Shown: positions 26,547 to 37,581, numbered from the stretch's first letter. The stretch is DNA of 64,000 nt from Streptomyces sennicomposti (GCF_019890635.1 NZ_JAIOAB010000005.1:163534-227533); one strand, 5' to 3'. Translations and numbers: made by a program. Notes: generated by a model from the letters alone, not told the origin.

Positions 26547-27478
26547 ACCCCCTGCAGCTCCATGAAGGAGAAGGGGTTCTCCGAGCCGTACACCGGGGCG
26601 AAGCCGAGCCGGGTCAGACGCTGGTCGGCGACGCACTCCAGGTACTGCCGCATGGAGTCGGTGTTCATGCCCGGGAGGCCGTCACCGCACAGGTCGCGCG
26701 CGAACTGCAGCTCGGCCTCGACGGCCTCCCGCAGCATGTCGGCGACCTGCTGCTCCAGCTGGTCGTCGAAGAGGTCCGGCTCCTCCTTGCGGACGGTGTC
26801 CACCACGTCGAACGCGAACGACATGTGCATCGTCTCGTCGCGGAACACCCAGTTGGTGCCGGTGGCCAGGCCGTGCAGCAGGCCCCGGCTGCGGAACCAG
26901 TAGACGTAGGCGAAGGCGCCGTAGAAGAACAGGCCCTCGATGCAGGCGGCGAAGCAGATCAGGTTCAGCAGGAACCGCCGGCGGTCCGCCCTGGTCTCCA
27001 GCCGGTCCAGCTTCTCGACCGAGTCCATCCACTTGAAGCAGAACTCCGCCTTCTCGCGGATGGAGGGGATGTTCTCCACCGCCGCGAAGGCCGCCGCCCG
27101 GTCGTCCGGGTCGGGCAGATAGGTGTCCAGCAGGGTCAGATAGAACTGGACGTGCACGGCCTCCTCGAACAGCTGGCGCGACAGGTACAGGCGCGCCTCC
27201 GGGGAGTTGATGTGCTTGTACAGGGTGAGCACCAGGTTGTTGGCGACGATCGAGTCGCCGGTGGCGAAGAAGGCCACCAGACGGCCGATGAGGTGCTGCT
27301 CGCCCGGGGTCAGCTTGGCGAGGTCGGCGACGTCCGAGTGGAGGTCGACCTCCTCCACGTGCCAGGTGTTCTTGATGGCGTCCCGGTAGCGCTCGTAGAA
27401 GTCCGGGTAGCGCATCGGGCGCAGGGTCAGTTCGAAGCCCGGGTCGAGCAGGTTCTGGGTGCGGTCGGTGGTGGTCAT
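26459..27478 (-). CDS. nrdB: Class Ia ribonucleotide reductase small subunit
   Basis: A 339-residue radical-generating subunit. The di-iron ligands appear in order as D (ATGDSIVANN region), RQLFEEAVHVQFY (ExxH), FRDETMHMSFAFD (ExxH) and surrounding helices; the radical tyrosine is expected in the segment after HVQFY. The start codon ATG shares one base with the nrdA stop (TAATG), so the two are translationally coupled. Oxygen-dependent class Ia enzymes in Streptomyces back up the B12-dependent class II enzyme. Confidence 0.93.
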   Translation of the reverse strand: MTTTDRTQNLLDPGFELTLRPMRYPDFYERYRDAIKNTWHVEEVDLHSDVADLAKLTPGEQHLIGRLVAFFATGDSIVANNLVLTLYKHINSPEARLYLSRQLFEEAVHVQFYLTLLDTYLPDPDDRAAAFAAVENIPSIREKAEFCFKWMDSVEKLDRLETRADRRRFLLNLICFAACIEGLFFYGAFAYVYWFRSRGLLHGLATGTNWVFRDETMHMSFAFDVVDTVRKEEPDLFDDQLEQQVADMLREAVEAELQFARDLCGDGLPGMNTDSMRQYLECVADQRLTRLGFAPVYGSENPFSFMELQGVQELTNFFERRPSAYQVAVEGTVDLDEDF

Positions 27479-29850
27479 TACTGGCAGGCCTCGCAGGACT
27501 CGGGGTTTTCCAGGGAGCAGGCGACGGCGTCGGGGTCGGCCGTCTGCTGGGCGGGGAGGGCGGCTTCGGCGGGCGTCCGGCCCTGGGCGGCGCGGGCGAT
27601 CCGGGTCGCCGGGCGCGAGCGCAGGTAGTACGTCGTCTTCAGGCCCTGCTTCCAGGCGTACGCGTACATCGAGGAGAGCTTGCCGATGGTCGGCGTCTCC
27701 AGGAACAGGTTCAGCGACTGCGCCTGGTCCAGGAACGGGGTGCGGGCGGCGGCCATGTCGATCAGGCCGCGCTGCGGGATCTCCCACGCCGTGCGGTACA
27801 GCGCCCGGACGTCGGCCGGGATCCACGCGAAGTCCTGCACCGAGCCGTTGGAGTCGCGCAGCGCCTCGCGGGTGCGGGCGTCCCACACGCCGAGCGCCTT
27901 CAGGTCGTTCACCAGGTAGGAGTTGACCTGGAGGAACTCGCCGGAGAGCGTCTCGCGCTTGAACAGGTTGGACACCTGCGGCTCGATGCACTCGTAGACG
28001 CCGGCGATCGAGGCGATGGTGGCGGTCGGCGCGATCGCCAGCAGCAGCGAGTTGCGCATGCCGACGGCCGCGATCCGCTCGCGCAGCGCCGTCCACCGCT
28101 CGGGCCAGGTCAGGGACACGTCGTAGTGGTCGGGGTGCAGCACGCCCCGGGCGGCGCGGGTCTTCTCCCAGGCCGGCAGCGGCCCGTGCCGCTCGGCGAG
28201 ATCGGCGGAGGCCTCGTAGGCGGCGAGCATGATCCGCTCGGCGATCCGGGCGGACAGGGCCCTGGCCCCCGCCGAGTCGAAGGGCAGGCGCAGCTTGAAG
28301 AAGACGTCCTGCAGGCCCATGGCGCCCAGGCCCACCGGCCGCCAGCGGGCGTTGGAGCGGCCCGCCTGCTCGGTCGGGTAGAAGTTGATGTCGACCACGC
28401 GGTCCAGGAAGGTCACGGCGGTGCGGACGGTCTCGTCCAGCCGCTCCCAGTCGATGTCCCCGTCGCGCACGAACGCGCCGAGGTTGACCGACCCCAGGTT
28501 GCACACCGCGGTCTCGCCGTCGTCGGTGACCTCCAGGATCTCCGTGCACAGATTCGAGGAGTGAATCACGTGGCCCGGCTCGGCCGTCTGGTTGGCGGTG
28601 CGGTTGGCGGCGTCCTTGAAGGTCATCCAGCCGTTGCCGGTCTGCGCCAGGGTGCGCATCATCCGGCCGTACAGCTCGCGGGCCGGCATCGTCTTCCTGG
28701 CCAGGCCCCTCTCCTCGGCCGCGCGGTAGGCGGCGTCGAACTCCGCGCCCCACAGGTCCACCAGCTCGGGCACGTCCGAGGGGGAGAACAGCGACCACTG
28801 CCCGTCGGCGTTCACACGGCGCATGAACTCGTCCGGGACCCAGTGCGCGAGGTTGAGGTTGTGGGTGCGGCGGGCGTCCTCGCCGGTGTTGTCCCGCAGC
28901 TCCAGGAACTCCTCGATGTCCGAGTGCCAGGTCTCCAGGTACACCGCCGCCGCGCCCTTGCGCCGGCCGCCCTGGTTCACGGCGGCCACCGAGGCGTCCA
29001 GCGTCTTCAGGAACGGCACGATGCCGTTGGAGTGGCCGTTGGTGCCGCGGATCAGCGAACCCCGGGAGCGGATGCGGGAGTAGGCGATGCCGATGCCGCC
29101 GGCGTGCTTGGAGAGGCGGGCGACCTGGTGGTAGCGGTCGTAGATGCTGTCCAGCTCGTCCTGCGGGGAGTCGAGCAGATAGCAGGACGACATCTGGGGG
29201 TGCCGGGTGCCGGAGTTGAAGAGCGTAGGGGAGGAGGGGAGGTAGTCCAGGCGGCTCATGAGCCCGTAGAGCGCCGTGACCTCGTCCACCGCGTGGTCGG
29301 TGGCGTCCTGCGCGAGACCGCTCGCCACCCGCAGCATGAAGTGCTGGGGCGTCTCGATCACCTTGCGGGTGATCGGGTGCCGCAGCAGGTAGCGGCTGTG
29401 CAGGGTGCGCAGGCCGAAGTAGCCGAAGCGGTCGTCGGCGGCCGGGTCCACGGCCGCGTCCAGCCGCTCGGCGTGCAGCCGCACGAACTCGGCGGTGCGG
29501 TCGGCGATCAGCCCCTCGCGGTGGCCCACGGCGACCGACTCGGTGAAGCGGGTGACGCCCTGCGAGGCGGCCTCGGCGCGGATGGTGAGGGTCAGCAGCC
29601 TGGCCGCCAGCCGCGAGTAGGCGGGGTCCTCGGAGATGAGCCCGGCGGACGCCTCGGTGGCCAGCTCCCGCAGCTCGGCCTCGTCGGCCCGCGCGGAGCG
29701 GCCGCGCAGCGCGGCGGCGGCGACCCGGCCGGGGTCGGCGTCGGGGAGGTCGGCGGTCAGCTCGGTCAGGGTCCGCAGCAGCGCGGCTCCGGGACCGTCG
29801 GTCTCCAGGCGGTCGACGACTGAGGCCGGATCCGCAGGCGCGATGGTCAC
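27478..29850 (-). CDS. nrdA: Class Ia ribonucleotide reductase large subunit
   Basis: A 790-residue catalytic subunit. Recognisable are SSPTLFNSGTRHPQMSSCYL (active-site Cys), SKHAGGIGIAYSRIR, NLCTEILE (catalytic N-x-C-x-E), NLGSVNLGAF and AIAPTATIASIAGV. The C-terminus SCEACQ supplies the Cys pair re-reduced by thioredoxin-like proteins. GTG 29850 is the start; GGGAGAG precedes it, and the longer open frame upstream runs into the riboswitch. Transcription is expected to be shut down by cobalamin through the leader at 29983-30105. Confidence 0.94.
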   Translation of the reverse strand: MTIAPADPASVVDRLETDGPGAALLRTLTELTADLPDADPGRVAAAALRGRSARADEAELRELATEASAGLISEDPAYSRLAARLLTLTIRAEAASQGVTRFTESVAVGHREGLIADRTAEFVRLHAERLDAAVDPAADDRFGYFGLRTLHSRYLLRHPITRKVIETPQHFMLRVASGLAQDATDHAVDEVTALYGLMSRLDYLPSSPTLFNSGTRHPQMSSCYLLDSPQDELDSIYDRYHQVARLSKHAGGIGIAYSRIRSRGSLIRGTNGHSNGIVPFLKTLDASVAAVNQGGRRKGAAAVYLETWHSDIEEFLELRDNTGEDARRTHNLNLAHWVPDEFMRRVNADGQWSLFSPSDVPELVDLWGAEFDAAYRAAEERGLARKTMPARELYGRMMRTLAQTGNGWMTFKDAANRTANQTAEPGHVIHSSNLCTEILEVTDDGETAVCNLGSVNLGAFVRDGDIDWERLDETVRTAVTFLDRVVDINFYPTEQAGRSNARWRPVGLGAMGLQDVFFKLRLPFDSAGARALSARIAERIMLAAYEASADLAERHGPLPAWEKTRAARGVLHPDHYDVSLTWPERWTALRERIAAVGMRNSLLLAIAPTATIASIAGVYECIEPQVSNLFKRETLSGEFLQVNSYLVNDLKALGVWDARTREALRDSNGSVQDFAWIPADVRALYRTAWEIPQRGLIDMAAARTPFLDQAQSLNLFLETPTIGKLSSMYAYAWKQGLKTTYYLRSRPATRIARAAQGRTPAEAALPAQQTADPDAVACSLENPESCEACQ

Positions 29851-29982
29851 TTGGGGCTCTCCCTCGCTCGGCACGGGGCCTCGCCGAGGGCATGCGGCAG
29901 TACACGAGCGCACGCGGCGTCGCGTCCACCGGCCCATTCCACGAGGCCCGGACGTCAGGCGCCCGGGCCGGACGGCCGGGCG

Positions 29983-30105
29983 CACTGTCGGCAGGTCCTC
30001 GGACTGACGCACGTACACGGCCATAAGGGCATACGTGTACGAGTACACCGTTGCGGGACAGTTCCGGATTCACACCGGATTCCCCTGCGACGACAGCGAG
30101 GACGA
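29983..30105 (-). ncRNA. Cobalamin (B12) riboswitch in the nrdAB leader
   Basis: Read on the minus strand, the leader contains the aptamer core GGGAATCCGGTGTGAATCC with GGAACTGTCCCGCAACGG, and later GTCAGTCCGAGGACCTGCCG, all B12-riboswitch signatures. The ends pair: CTGTCG/GCAGG near 30097-30084 with CCTGC/CGACAG near 29996-29984. Further GC-rich hairpins (29945-29983) between the aptamer and nrdA could form the expression platform. A B12 riboswitch controlling nrdABS was described in S. coelicolor. Confidence 0.9.
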
Positions 30106-30171
30106 GCATACATCTTGTGCCGGGTGAGAAAGCCACCCCCATATCTAGTGTCGTGGCGACTGCAGAGCGTG

Positions 30172-30678
30172 TCAGAGCGTCAACGCGTAGGTGAGCAGGG
30201 AGAGGTCCAGGAGATTCGGGAGGGGCTGCCAGTCGCGTTCCGGGGTGCGCACGAAGCCCAGGCGCTCGTAGAGGCGGTGGGCGGCGTGCATGGCGGGCTG
30301 GGTGGACAGGATCAGGCGCACACACCCCTCGGTGGCCCGAGCACGGTCCGCACAGGCCCGTACGAGCGCCTCCCCGACGCCCCGGCCGCGCGCCGCGTGA
30401 TCGACCGCGAGCATCCGGATCTCGGCCTCGCCGGGCCCGGCTATGTCGGCCATCGGACCGCCGGACGGCACGAAGGCGACTCCGCCGAGCACATCGCCGT
30501 CCCGCACGGCCACCAGCACCTCGGCCGCGGCGGCGCGCTTGGCCACGTCCCGCAGCTCCCCGAGGTACTCGTCGTCCTCCCCGAAATCCAGCAGCCCGTC
30601 CCGCAGATACGCCTGCGCGGTGATCTCCCCGACCACTTCGTACTCCGCGGGCTCGGCCCGCCGCACCACGATGTCCAT
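30172..30678 (-). CDS. GNAT-family N-acetyltransferase
   Basis: 168 residues with the acetyl-CoA loop RMLAVDHAARGRGVGEALV (R/Q-x-x-G-x-G/A type) at about residues 89-107 and the C-terminal LYERLGFVRTPERDW motif. The substrate is unknown. It is transcribed toward the nrdA leader but lies upstream of it; the two transcripts are in tandem on the minus strand. The gene is bounded upstream by the terminator of the permease operon. Confidence 0.85.
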   Translation of the reverse strand: MDIVVRRAEPAEYEVVGEITAQAYLRDGLLDFGEDDEYLGELRDVAKRAAAAEVLVAVRDGDVLGGVAFVPSGGPMADIAGPGEAEIRMLAVDHAARGRGVGEALVRACADRARATEGCVRLILSTQPAMHAAHRLYERLGFVRTPERDWQPLPNLLDLSLLTYALTL

Positions 30679-30754
30679 GCGGGGAGTCTGCCGCAGGGGC
30701 AGGGTGGGGGGCCGCCGGTTTTCCCGGCGGTGCGGGCCACCGGGGAGGCGGTGG

Positions 30755-30821
30755 CGCGGGGACGGCGAAGGGCTGCGGGGACGGCGAAGGCCCGCCGGTG
30801 GGGCCGCGGGGACGGCGAAGG
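30755..30821 (+). repeat. Three direct repeats GCGGGGACGGCGAAGG
   Basis: Copies of GCGGGGACGGCGAAGG start near 30755, 30775 and 30805. The last merges with the left arm of the permease terminator, so the repeats may derive from terminator duplication. Confidence 0.65.
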
Positions 30822-30851
30822 GCCGCCGGAGGAGGCTCCGGCGGCCCTTCG
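30816..30851 (-). terminator. Terminator of the SSS permease operon
   Basis: CGAAGGGCCGCCGGA (30816-30830) pairs perfectly with 30837-30851 across a 6-base loop, 35 bases after the permease stop. Confidence 0.8.
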
Positions 30852-30885
30852 GGTGCGCGCGTGGGTCCGGGTGGGTCCGGGTGGG

Positions 30886-32514
30886 TCAGTGGGCGCTGCC
30901 GGCCGTGGCCGGGGGCAGCTCCACCGCGACGCCGGGGTCGCCCGCGTCCTTCACGTAGTCCTCCGGGCTGGTCTCGTCGACGCCCTCGGGGGCCTTCAGC
31001 GCCCTGAGGACGAAGGTGAGGACCACCGCCACGACCACGTTCAGCACGAACGCCGTCATGCCGATGTAGCCGATCTCGCCGATGCCCGGGATCTCCTTGG
31101 CCGAGCCGCCGAAGTGCTTCTGCGTCGGCGAGGCGACGCCGTAGGCCGCGACCGTGCCGTAGACCATGCCGACCGCCCAGCCGGCGAGCAGCGCCCAGCG
31201 GTGGAACCAGCGGGTGAACAGGCCGCCCACCAGCGCCGGGAAGGTCTGCAGGATCCAGATGCCGCCCAGCAGCTGGAAGTTGATGGCGACCGTCTTGTCC
31301 ATCGTCAGGACGAAGATCAGCGCGCCCACCTTCACCAGCAGCGACACGATCTTGGAGACCCGGGTCTCCTCCTTGGCCGTCGCGTCCGGCTTGATGAAGT
31401 CCTTGTAGATGTTGCGGGTGAACAGGTTCGCCGCCGCGATCGACATGATCGCCGCCGGCACCAGCGCGCCGATGCCGATGGCCGCGAACGCCACGCCCGT
31501 GAACCAGTCCGGGAACATGTCCTCGAACAGCTGCGGAATCGCCAGCTGCCCGTTGGTCACCTTCACACCGGCCGCGATCGCCATGAAGCCCAGCAGCGCC
31601 AGCAGCCCCAGCATCAGCGAGTACAGCGGCAGGATCGTGGTGTTGCGGCGGATCACCTCACGGCTGCGCGAGGACAGCGTCGCGGTGATCGAGTGCGGGT
31701 ACATGAACAGCGCGAGCGCGGAACCGAGGGCGAGGGTGGCGTACGTCCACTGGTTCGCCTCGCCGGGCACGACCGCGCCGCGCGGTTTGCCGGTGGCCGG
31801 GTTGGTCTGTGCGAAGGCGTCGCCGGCCTTGGCGAAGATGTCGTCGAAGCCGCCCAGCTTGATCGGGATGTAGATGATCGCGACCGCGATGACGATGTAG
31901 ATGAGCGCGTCCTTCACGAACGCGATCAGCGCCGGCGCGCGCAGCCCCGACGAGTACGTGTACGCGGCCAGCACGCCGAAGGCGATCAGCAGCGGCAGGT
32001 CCTTGACGAACCAGTTGGTGTTCTCGCCGCCGCCGACGCCCATCACGTCCAGCACCGCCTGGATGCCGACGAGCTGGAGCGCGATGTAGGGCATGGTGGC
32101 GAGGATGCCGGTGAGCGCCACCGCCAGCGACAGCCCCTTGGAGCCGAACCGCCCGCGCACGAAGTCGGAGGTCGTCACGTACCCGTGCCGGTGCGACACC
32201 GACCACAGACGCGGCAGGAACGTGAAGATCAGCGGGTAGACCAGGATCGTGTACGGCACCGCGAAGAAGCCGGCCGCGCCGGTCGCGTAGATCGCCGCGG
32301 GCACCGCCACGAACGTGTACGCCGTGTACAGGTCGCCGCCGAGCAGGAACCAGGTGATCCAGGTGCCGAACGACCGGCCGCCCAGGCCCCATTCGTCCAG
32401 GCTGTGCTCGTTCTCCGCGCGGCGCCAGCGGGCGGCGAGGAAGCCCATCGCGGTGACGAGGACGAAGAAGAAGATGAAGACGCCGAGCGCGACGCCGTTG
32501 ACGCCGTCCTTCAC
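30886..32514 (-). CDS. Sodium:solute symporter family permease (MctP-like)
   Basis: A 542-residue membrane protein with about 13 helices. SSS-family features include WGLGGRSFGTWITWFLLGGDLYTAYTFVAVPAAIY and the conserved Na+-site helix GIGALVPAAIMSIAAANLFTRN. With a small DUF3311 partner upstream it fits the actinobacterial monocarboxylate (acetate, lactate, pyruvate) permease type. The start GTG 32514 overlaps the DUF3311 stop (GTGA). The C-terminal tail is acidic and cytoplasmic. The substrate is inferred, not shown. Confidence 0.87.
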   Translation of the reverse strand: MKDGVNGVALGVFIFFFVLVTAMGFLAARWRRAENEHSLDEWGLGGRSFGTWITWFLLGGDLYTAYTFVAVPAAIYATGAAGFFAVPYTILVYPLIFTFLPRLWSVSHRHGYVTTSDFVRGRFGSKGLSLAVALTGILATMPYIALQLVGIQAVLDVMGVGGGENTNWFVKDLPLLIAFGVLAAYTYSSGLRAPALIAFVKDALIYIVIAVAIIYIPIKLGGFDDIFAKAGDAFAQTNPATGKPRGAVVPGEANQWTYATLALGSALALFMYPHSITATLSSRSREVIRRNTTILPLYSLMLGLLALLGFMAIAAGVKVTNGQLAIPQLFEDMFPDWFTGVAFAAIGIGALVPAAIMSIAAANLFTRNIYKDFIKPDATAKEETRVSKIVSLLVKVGALIFVLTMDKTVAINFQLLGGIWILQTFPALVGGLFTRWFHRWALLAGWAVGMVYGTVAAYGVASPTQKHFGGSAKEIPGIGEIGYIGMTAFVLNVVVAVVLTFVLRALKAPEGVDETSPEDYVKDAGDPGVAVELPPATAGSAH

Positions 32515-32774
32515 TGGGCCGCACCGCCCTTCCGGGCCGCGCGGGCGCGCTGGTCGTGCTGCCAGAGCCGGTACGCGATCACCGTGAGGATCGTGGACAG
32601 CACCACCCACAGCATCTGGTACCAGTAGAAGAACGGGATGCCGATGAACGTGGGGTCGGTCTTGGCGTACGAACCGACCCAGAGCATCGCCACGAACGGG
32701 GCGACGAGGCAGAGGCCGATGACGACCCGCACGGGCGTCACCGCCCCTCTGCCGACTCCTGAGGCATCTGACAT
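32511..32774 (-). CDS. DUF3311 small membrane protein
   Basis: 87 residues with two hydrophobic helices (VVIGLCLVAPFVAMLWVGSY and FFYWYQMLWVVLSTILTVIA) and the conserved GIPFFYWYQ motif of DUF3311. Proteins of this family accompany SSS permeases as a small partner. ATG 32774 has a purine-rich GGGGACGGAG upstream; a longer frame to 32816 seems less likely. Coupled to the permease by a four-base overlap. Confidence 0.85.
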   Translation of the reverse strand: MSDASGVGRGAVTPVRVVIGLCLVAPFVAMLWVGSYAKTDPTFIGIPFFYWYQMLWVVLSTILTVIAYRLWQHDQRARAARKGGAAQ

Positions 32775-32924
32775 GTGCGGCTCCGTCCCCTCGCTGACCA
32801 CTGACCATCGGTGCAATGCGCAGGCAATCTAGGTCACGGCGCCGCGGGAACGGAACCCCTTGTCCGCATACCGGTTGACGGCCCCCGGCGGGGCCGGTCC
32901 GGTCCGGGACCTCGGTCCAGGACC

Positions 32925-34806
<1,882 letters not shown>

Positions 34807-34865
34807 GCTGGGCCTGCCGATCTGAGGAGAGCCGAGGAGAGGACCTGACCCGGTACGAGGGGCCT

Positions 34866-34880
34866 GTGGTTTAGACCAAT
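34866..34880 (-). promoter_or_regulatory. DasR-responsive element (dre) upstream of nagB
   Basis: GTGGTTTAGACCAAT on the plus strand contains the near-palindrome TGGTTTAGACCA and fits the dre consensus. Its place about 65 bases before the nagB start fits repression at the promoter. Confidence 0.8.
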
Positions 34881-35009
34881 CTAGCAGAACGGCCCTTGTG
34901 GGGCGCGGGCTCCGGGGGGCCTGCCGCGCGGTTTTGGCCGCATGCCGCGCGGCCTCCGCCGGACGCCGATCAAGACGCCGCCGTACGCCGCCCGCGATCT
35001 CGCACACCG

Positions 35010-35066
35010 CCCGCGACACCGTCCGCCGCCCGCGACACCGTCCGCCGCCCGCGACACCGTCCGCCG
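35010..35066. repeat. 19-base tandem repeat, three copies
   Basis: CCCGCGACACCGTCCGCCG is repeated three times exactly (35010, 35029, 35048), with a partial degenerate copy upstream at 34991. Confidence 0.85.
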
Positions 35067-35376
35067 ACCGCGGCCTCACGCGCCGTCGCACGCCTCCTGC
35101 GCGCCCCTCGCCCCGGGCCGCGCGCCCGGTCTCACGCGCCGTGTACGCGCACGTGCGGTGTGCGTGCGCGACGGGCGTGCGACGGCGCGAGAAGGGCGTG
35201 ACCGGGGGCACTCGGCGAAATTGCCGCCGTCAAGCAGCCCCGTGGCGGGGTCGCGCGGGCTAGGCTGCTGTCCGGTGACGCTCCGGCGTCCGGCCGGCCG
35301 GACGATTCCGGCCCCACCGGTCCGTCCGCTCGGCGAGAAAGGACGACGAACACCCTCCCCGCTCATGGACAGGCGC

Positions 35377-35392
35377 AGTGGTCTAGTCCAGA
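35377..35392. promoter_or_regulatory. Third dre-like site, not next to a known target gene
   Basis: AGTGGTCTAGTCCAGA is a close match to the DasR element. The nearest start codons are nagB, 570 bases away, and the kinase gene, 378 bases away. Confidence 0.65.
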
Positions 35393-35490
35393 ATCGAGGA
35401 GACGTCCCTCGAACAGCGGAACCCGCGCGGCGCCACCCGCCGCGAGCGCCAGACGACCGACAGACGAGCGACACACAGAACGTATGAGCC

Positions 35491-35517
35491 TCCGTCCTCC
35501 CCGCACAGGAGGACGGA
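35491..35517 (+). terminator. Hairpin 100 bases downstream of the orphan dre
   Basis: TCCGTCCTCC and GGAGGACGGA form a perfect 10-bp stem with a 7-base loop. It could end a short transcript or attenuate one leading into the kinase gene. Confidence 0.4.
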
Positions 35518-35769
35518 CCGAGGAACCGGTGCTCTCTGCCCTGACTGCTCCGGCTCCTCATCCTTCGGCCGACCGGGACCGCACACCCCACGGCCGATAT
35601 TGCTCCGGGCTGCGGTGCCGGGAGGGTTGAGGGTCCCTCCCAGGCGCCGCGGCCCGCGGGTGTCTCCGGGGCCGTACGCCGGCCGGGACGCGAGGCCCCG
35701 CCGCCGGACGCCGAGGCCGCGCCGCCGGATATTTCGAGACCGTACGAACGCCCGGGTACGCTCGCAGAC

Positions 35770-37245
35770 GTGCCCTCCATGAACGAACTCGTACGCCAGC
35801 ACACCGCGCTCGACGACTCCGACCTCGAGTGGCTCCATCTGCTGGTCTCGGAGTGGCAGCTGCTCTCCGACCTCTCCTTCGCCGACCTGGTCCTGTGGGT
35901 CCCCACCCTGGACGGCACGCGCTATGTCTCGGTCGCCCAGATGCGCCCGAACACCGGCCCGACCTCCTACCAGGACGACATGGTCGGCCACCTCGTGCCG
36001 CGTGGCCGCCGCCCGATGCTGGACGCGGCGCTCGACGAGGGCCGGATTGTGCGCGAGGGCGACCCGGAGTGGCGCGAGGAGGTCCCGGTCCGCGTCGAGT
36101 CCATCCCGGTCCGGCGCGAGGGCCGCGTCCTCGGCGTGATCGCGCGCAACACCAATCTGCTCACCGTGCGCACCCCGAGCCGGCTGGAGCTGACCTATCT
36201 CCAGAGCGCCTCGGACCTGGCGCAGATGATCGCTGCCGGAACGTTTCCCTTCCCCGACCAGCAGGTCGACATGGACGCCTCGCCGCGCGTCGGCGACGGA
36301 CTGATCCGGCTGGACGCGGACGGCATCGTCCACTACGCCTCGCCCAACGCCCTGTCCGCCTACCACCGCCTCGGCCTCGCCTCCGACCTCGTCGGCCACC
36401 ACCTGGGCGAGGCCACCGCCGAACTCGCCCCGTCCCGCGCCCCGGTGGACGAGGCGCTGGTGAAGCTGGCCAGCGGCTGGGCGCCGCGCGAGTTCGAGAT
36501 CGAGGCCAGCGACGGGGTGATCCAGTTCCGGGCCATCCCGCTCAAACCCAAGGGCACCCGCATCGGTTCGCTGGTGCTGCTCCGCGACGTCACCGAACTG
36601 CGCCGCCGCGAGCGGGAGTTGATCACCAAGGACGCGACGATCCGGGAGATCCACCACCGGGTCAAGAACAACCTCCAGACGGTGGCGGCCCTGCTGCGCC
36701 TCCAGGCCCGGCGGATCGGCTCCGAGCGCGGACGCGAGGCCCTGGAGGAGGCCGTGCGCCGGGTCGGGTCGATCGCCATCGTGCATGAGACGCTGTCTCA
36801 GAACCTGGATGAGCGGGTGGAGTTCGACGAGATCGCCGACCGGGTGCTGGCGATGGTCGCCGAGATCTCGCCGGGCAAGGTGACCGGCCGGCGCACCGGC
36901 CGGTTCGGCATCCTGGACGCCGAGGTCGCCACCCCGCTGTCGATGGTGCTCACCGAGATCCTGCAGAACGCGCTGGAGCACGGTTTCCGGGAGGGCGACA
37001 CCGGCACGGTCGAGGTCTCCGCGGTCCGCGGCGGCACCTCGCGCGAGTCCCGGCTGCTGGTCACCGTCCAGGACGACGGGGTCGGACTGCCCGAGGGCTT
37101 CGACCCGCACCGCTCCGGCAACCTCGGCCTCCAGATCGTACGGACCCTGGTCGAGGGGGAGTTGGGCGGCACGTTCGACATGGTCCCGGCCCCGGACCGC
37201 GGCACGCGGGTGATCCTCGACATCCCGGTCCAGGCCCACAAGTAG
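35770..37245 (+). CDS. PdtaS-type sensor histidine kinase
   Basis: A 491-residue soluble kinase: GAF-like domain (residues about 10-150, WQLLSDLSFADLVLWVPT), PAS domain (about 175-285), HisKA_2 phosphoacceptor (IREIHHRVKNNLQTVAALLRLQ) and HATPase (LTEILQNALEHGF; DDGVGLPEGF; NLGLQIVRTL). PdtaS of mycobacteria phosphorylates the ANTAR antiterminator PdtaR; no such gene is adjacent. GTG 35770 lies seven bases after TACGCT (35757-35762), so leaderless translation is likely; ATG 35779 is the alternative. Confidence 0.88.
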   Translation: MPSMNELVRQHTALDDSDLEWLHLLVSEWQLLSDLSFADLVLWVPTLDGTRYVSVAQMRPNTGPTSYQDDMVGHLVPRGRRPMLDAALDEGRIVREGDPEWREEVPVRVESIPVRREGRVLGVIARNTNLLTVRTPSRLELTYLQSASDLAQMIAAGTFPFPDQQVDMDASPRVGDGLIRLDADGIVHYASPNALSAYHRLGLASDLVGHHLGEATAELAPSRAPVDEALVKLASGWAPREFEIEASDGVIQFRAIPLKPKGTRIGSLVLLRDVTELRRRERELITKDATIREIHHRVKNNLQTVAALLRLQARRIGSERGREALEEAVRRVGSIAIVHETLSQNLDERVEFDEIADRVLAMVAEISPGKVTGRRTGRFGILDAEVATPLSMVLTEILQNALEHGFREGDTGTVEVSAVRGGTSRESRLLVTVQDDGVGLPEGFDPHRSGNLGLQIVRTLVEGELGGTFDMVPAPDRGTRVILDIPVQAHK

Positions 37246-37405
37246 CCGCCGGGCGCGGTGAGATCCCCGGACCGGGCGGCAACTCCGGTTCGGGCGGGGC
37301 CGTTGGGCCGGGGAGTACGGCCTTCGGAGCAGGAGCACGGCCTTCCGGCGGGGAGCATGAGCTCCGGACCGGAAGCACGGCCTTTCGGCAGGGGGCACAG
37401 CAAAG
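37246..37405 (+). other. Interval with decayed repeats
   Basis: Four imperfect copies of a GAGCACGGCCTTCCGG-like unit (about 37314-37390) lie between the kinase stop and the terminator. No gene seen. The rest up to wblE (37434-37581) is also without a gene. Confidence 0.5.
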
Positions 37406-37433
37406 AGCCCCGAACCTCGAAAGGTCCGGGGCT
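37406..37433. terminator. Bidirectional terminator between the kinase gene and wblE
   Basis: AGCCCCGAACCT and AGGTCCGGGGCT pair with one A-C mismatch around a CGAA tetraloop. The genes converge on it. Confidence 0.8.
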
Positions 37434-37581
37434 AGTCGCTTCGTGCTTCCCCTGTCGGCGGGCGCCTCCGCTCGAAGAGCGGGGGGCCACCGGGGGGTAC
37501 TGCGCGCTGCGGCTCGGGGGCGGGAGATGCGTACTCGCTGTACGCGCCGCCAAGCTCAGGCTGTCAGCGGGGTGGCTGTTG

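Larger units (their letters stand above)
34881..35769. other. 890-base interval without a convincing gene
   Basis: Open frames here have poor third-position bias. The interval holds a three-copy 19-base repeat, an orphan dre (35377-35392) and a hairpin (35491-35517). It may be the scar of a lost locus or may encode a regulatory RNA. Confidence 0.5.

Noticed and set aside
27479..30325. Apparent fusion of a long protein to nrdB
   Set aside because: The nrdB frame happens to stay open through nrdA and the riboswitch in another frame. The extra sequence has no reductase motifs, and nrdB starts at its own ATG 27478.
35076..35918. A 280-residue minus-strand frame in the gene-free interval
   Set aside because: Ser/Arg-rich sequence with weak codon bias. 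It runs antisense into the kinase gene and resembles no family I know.
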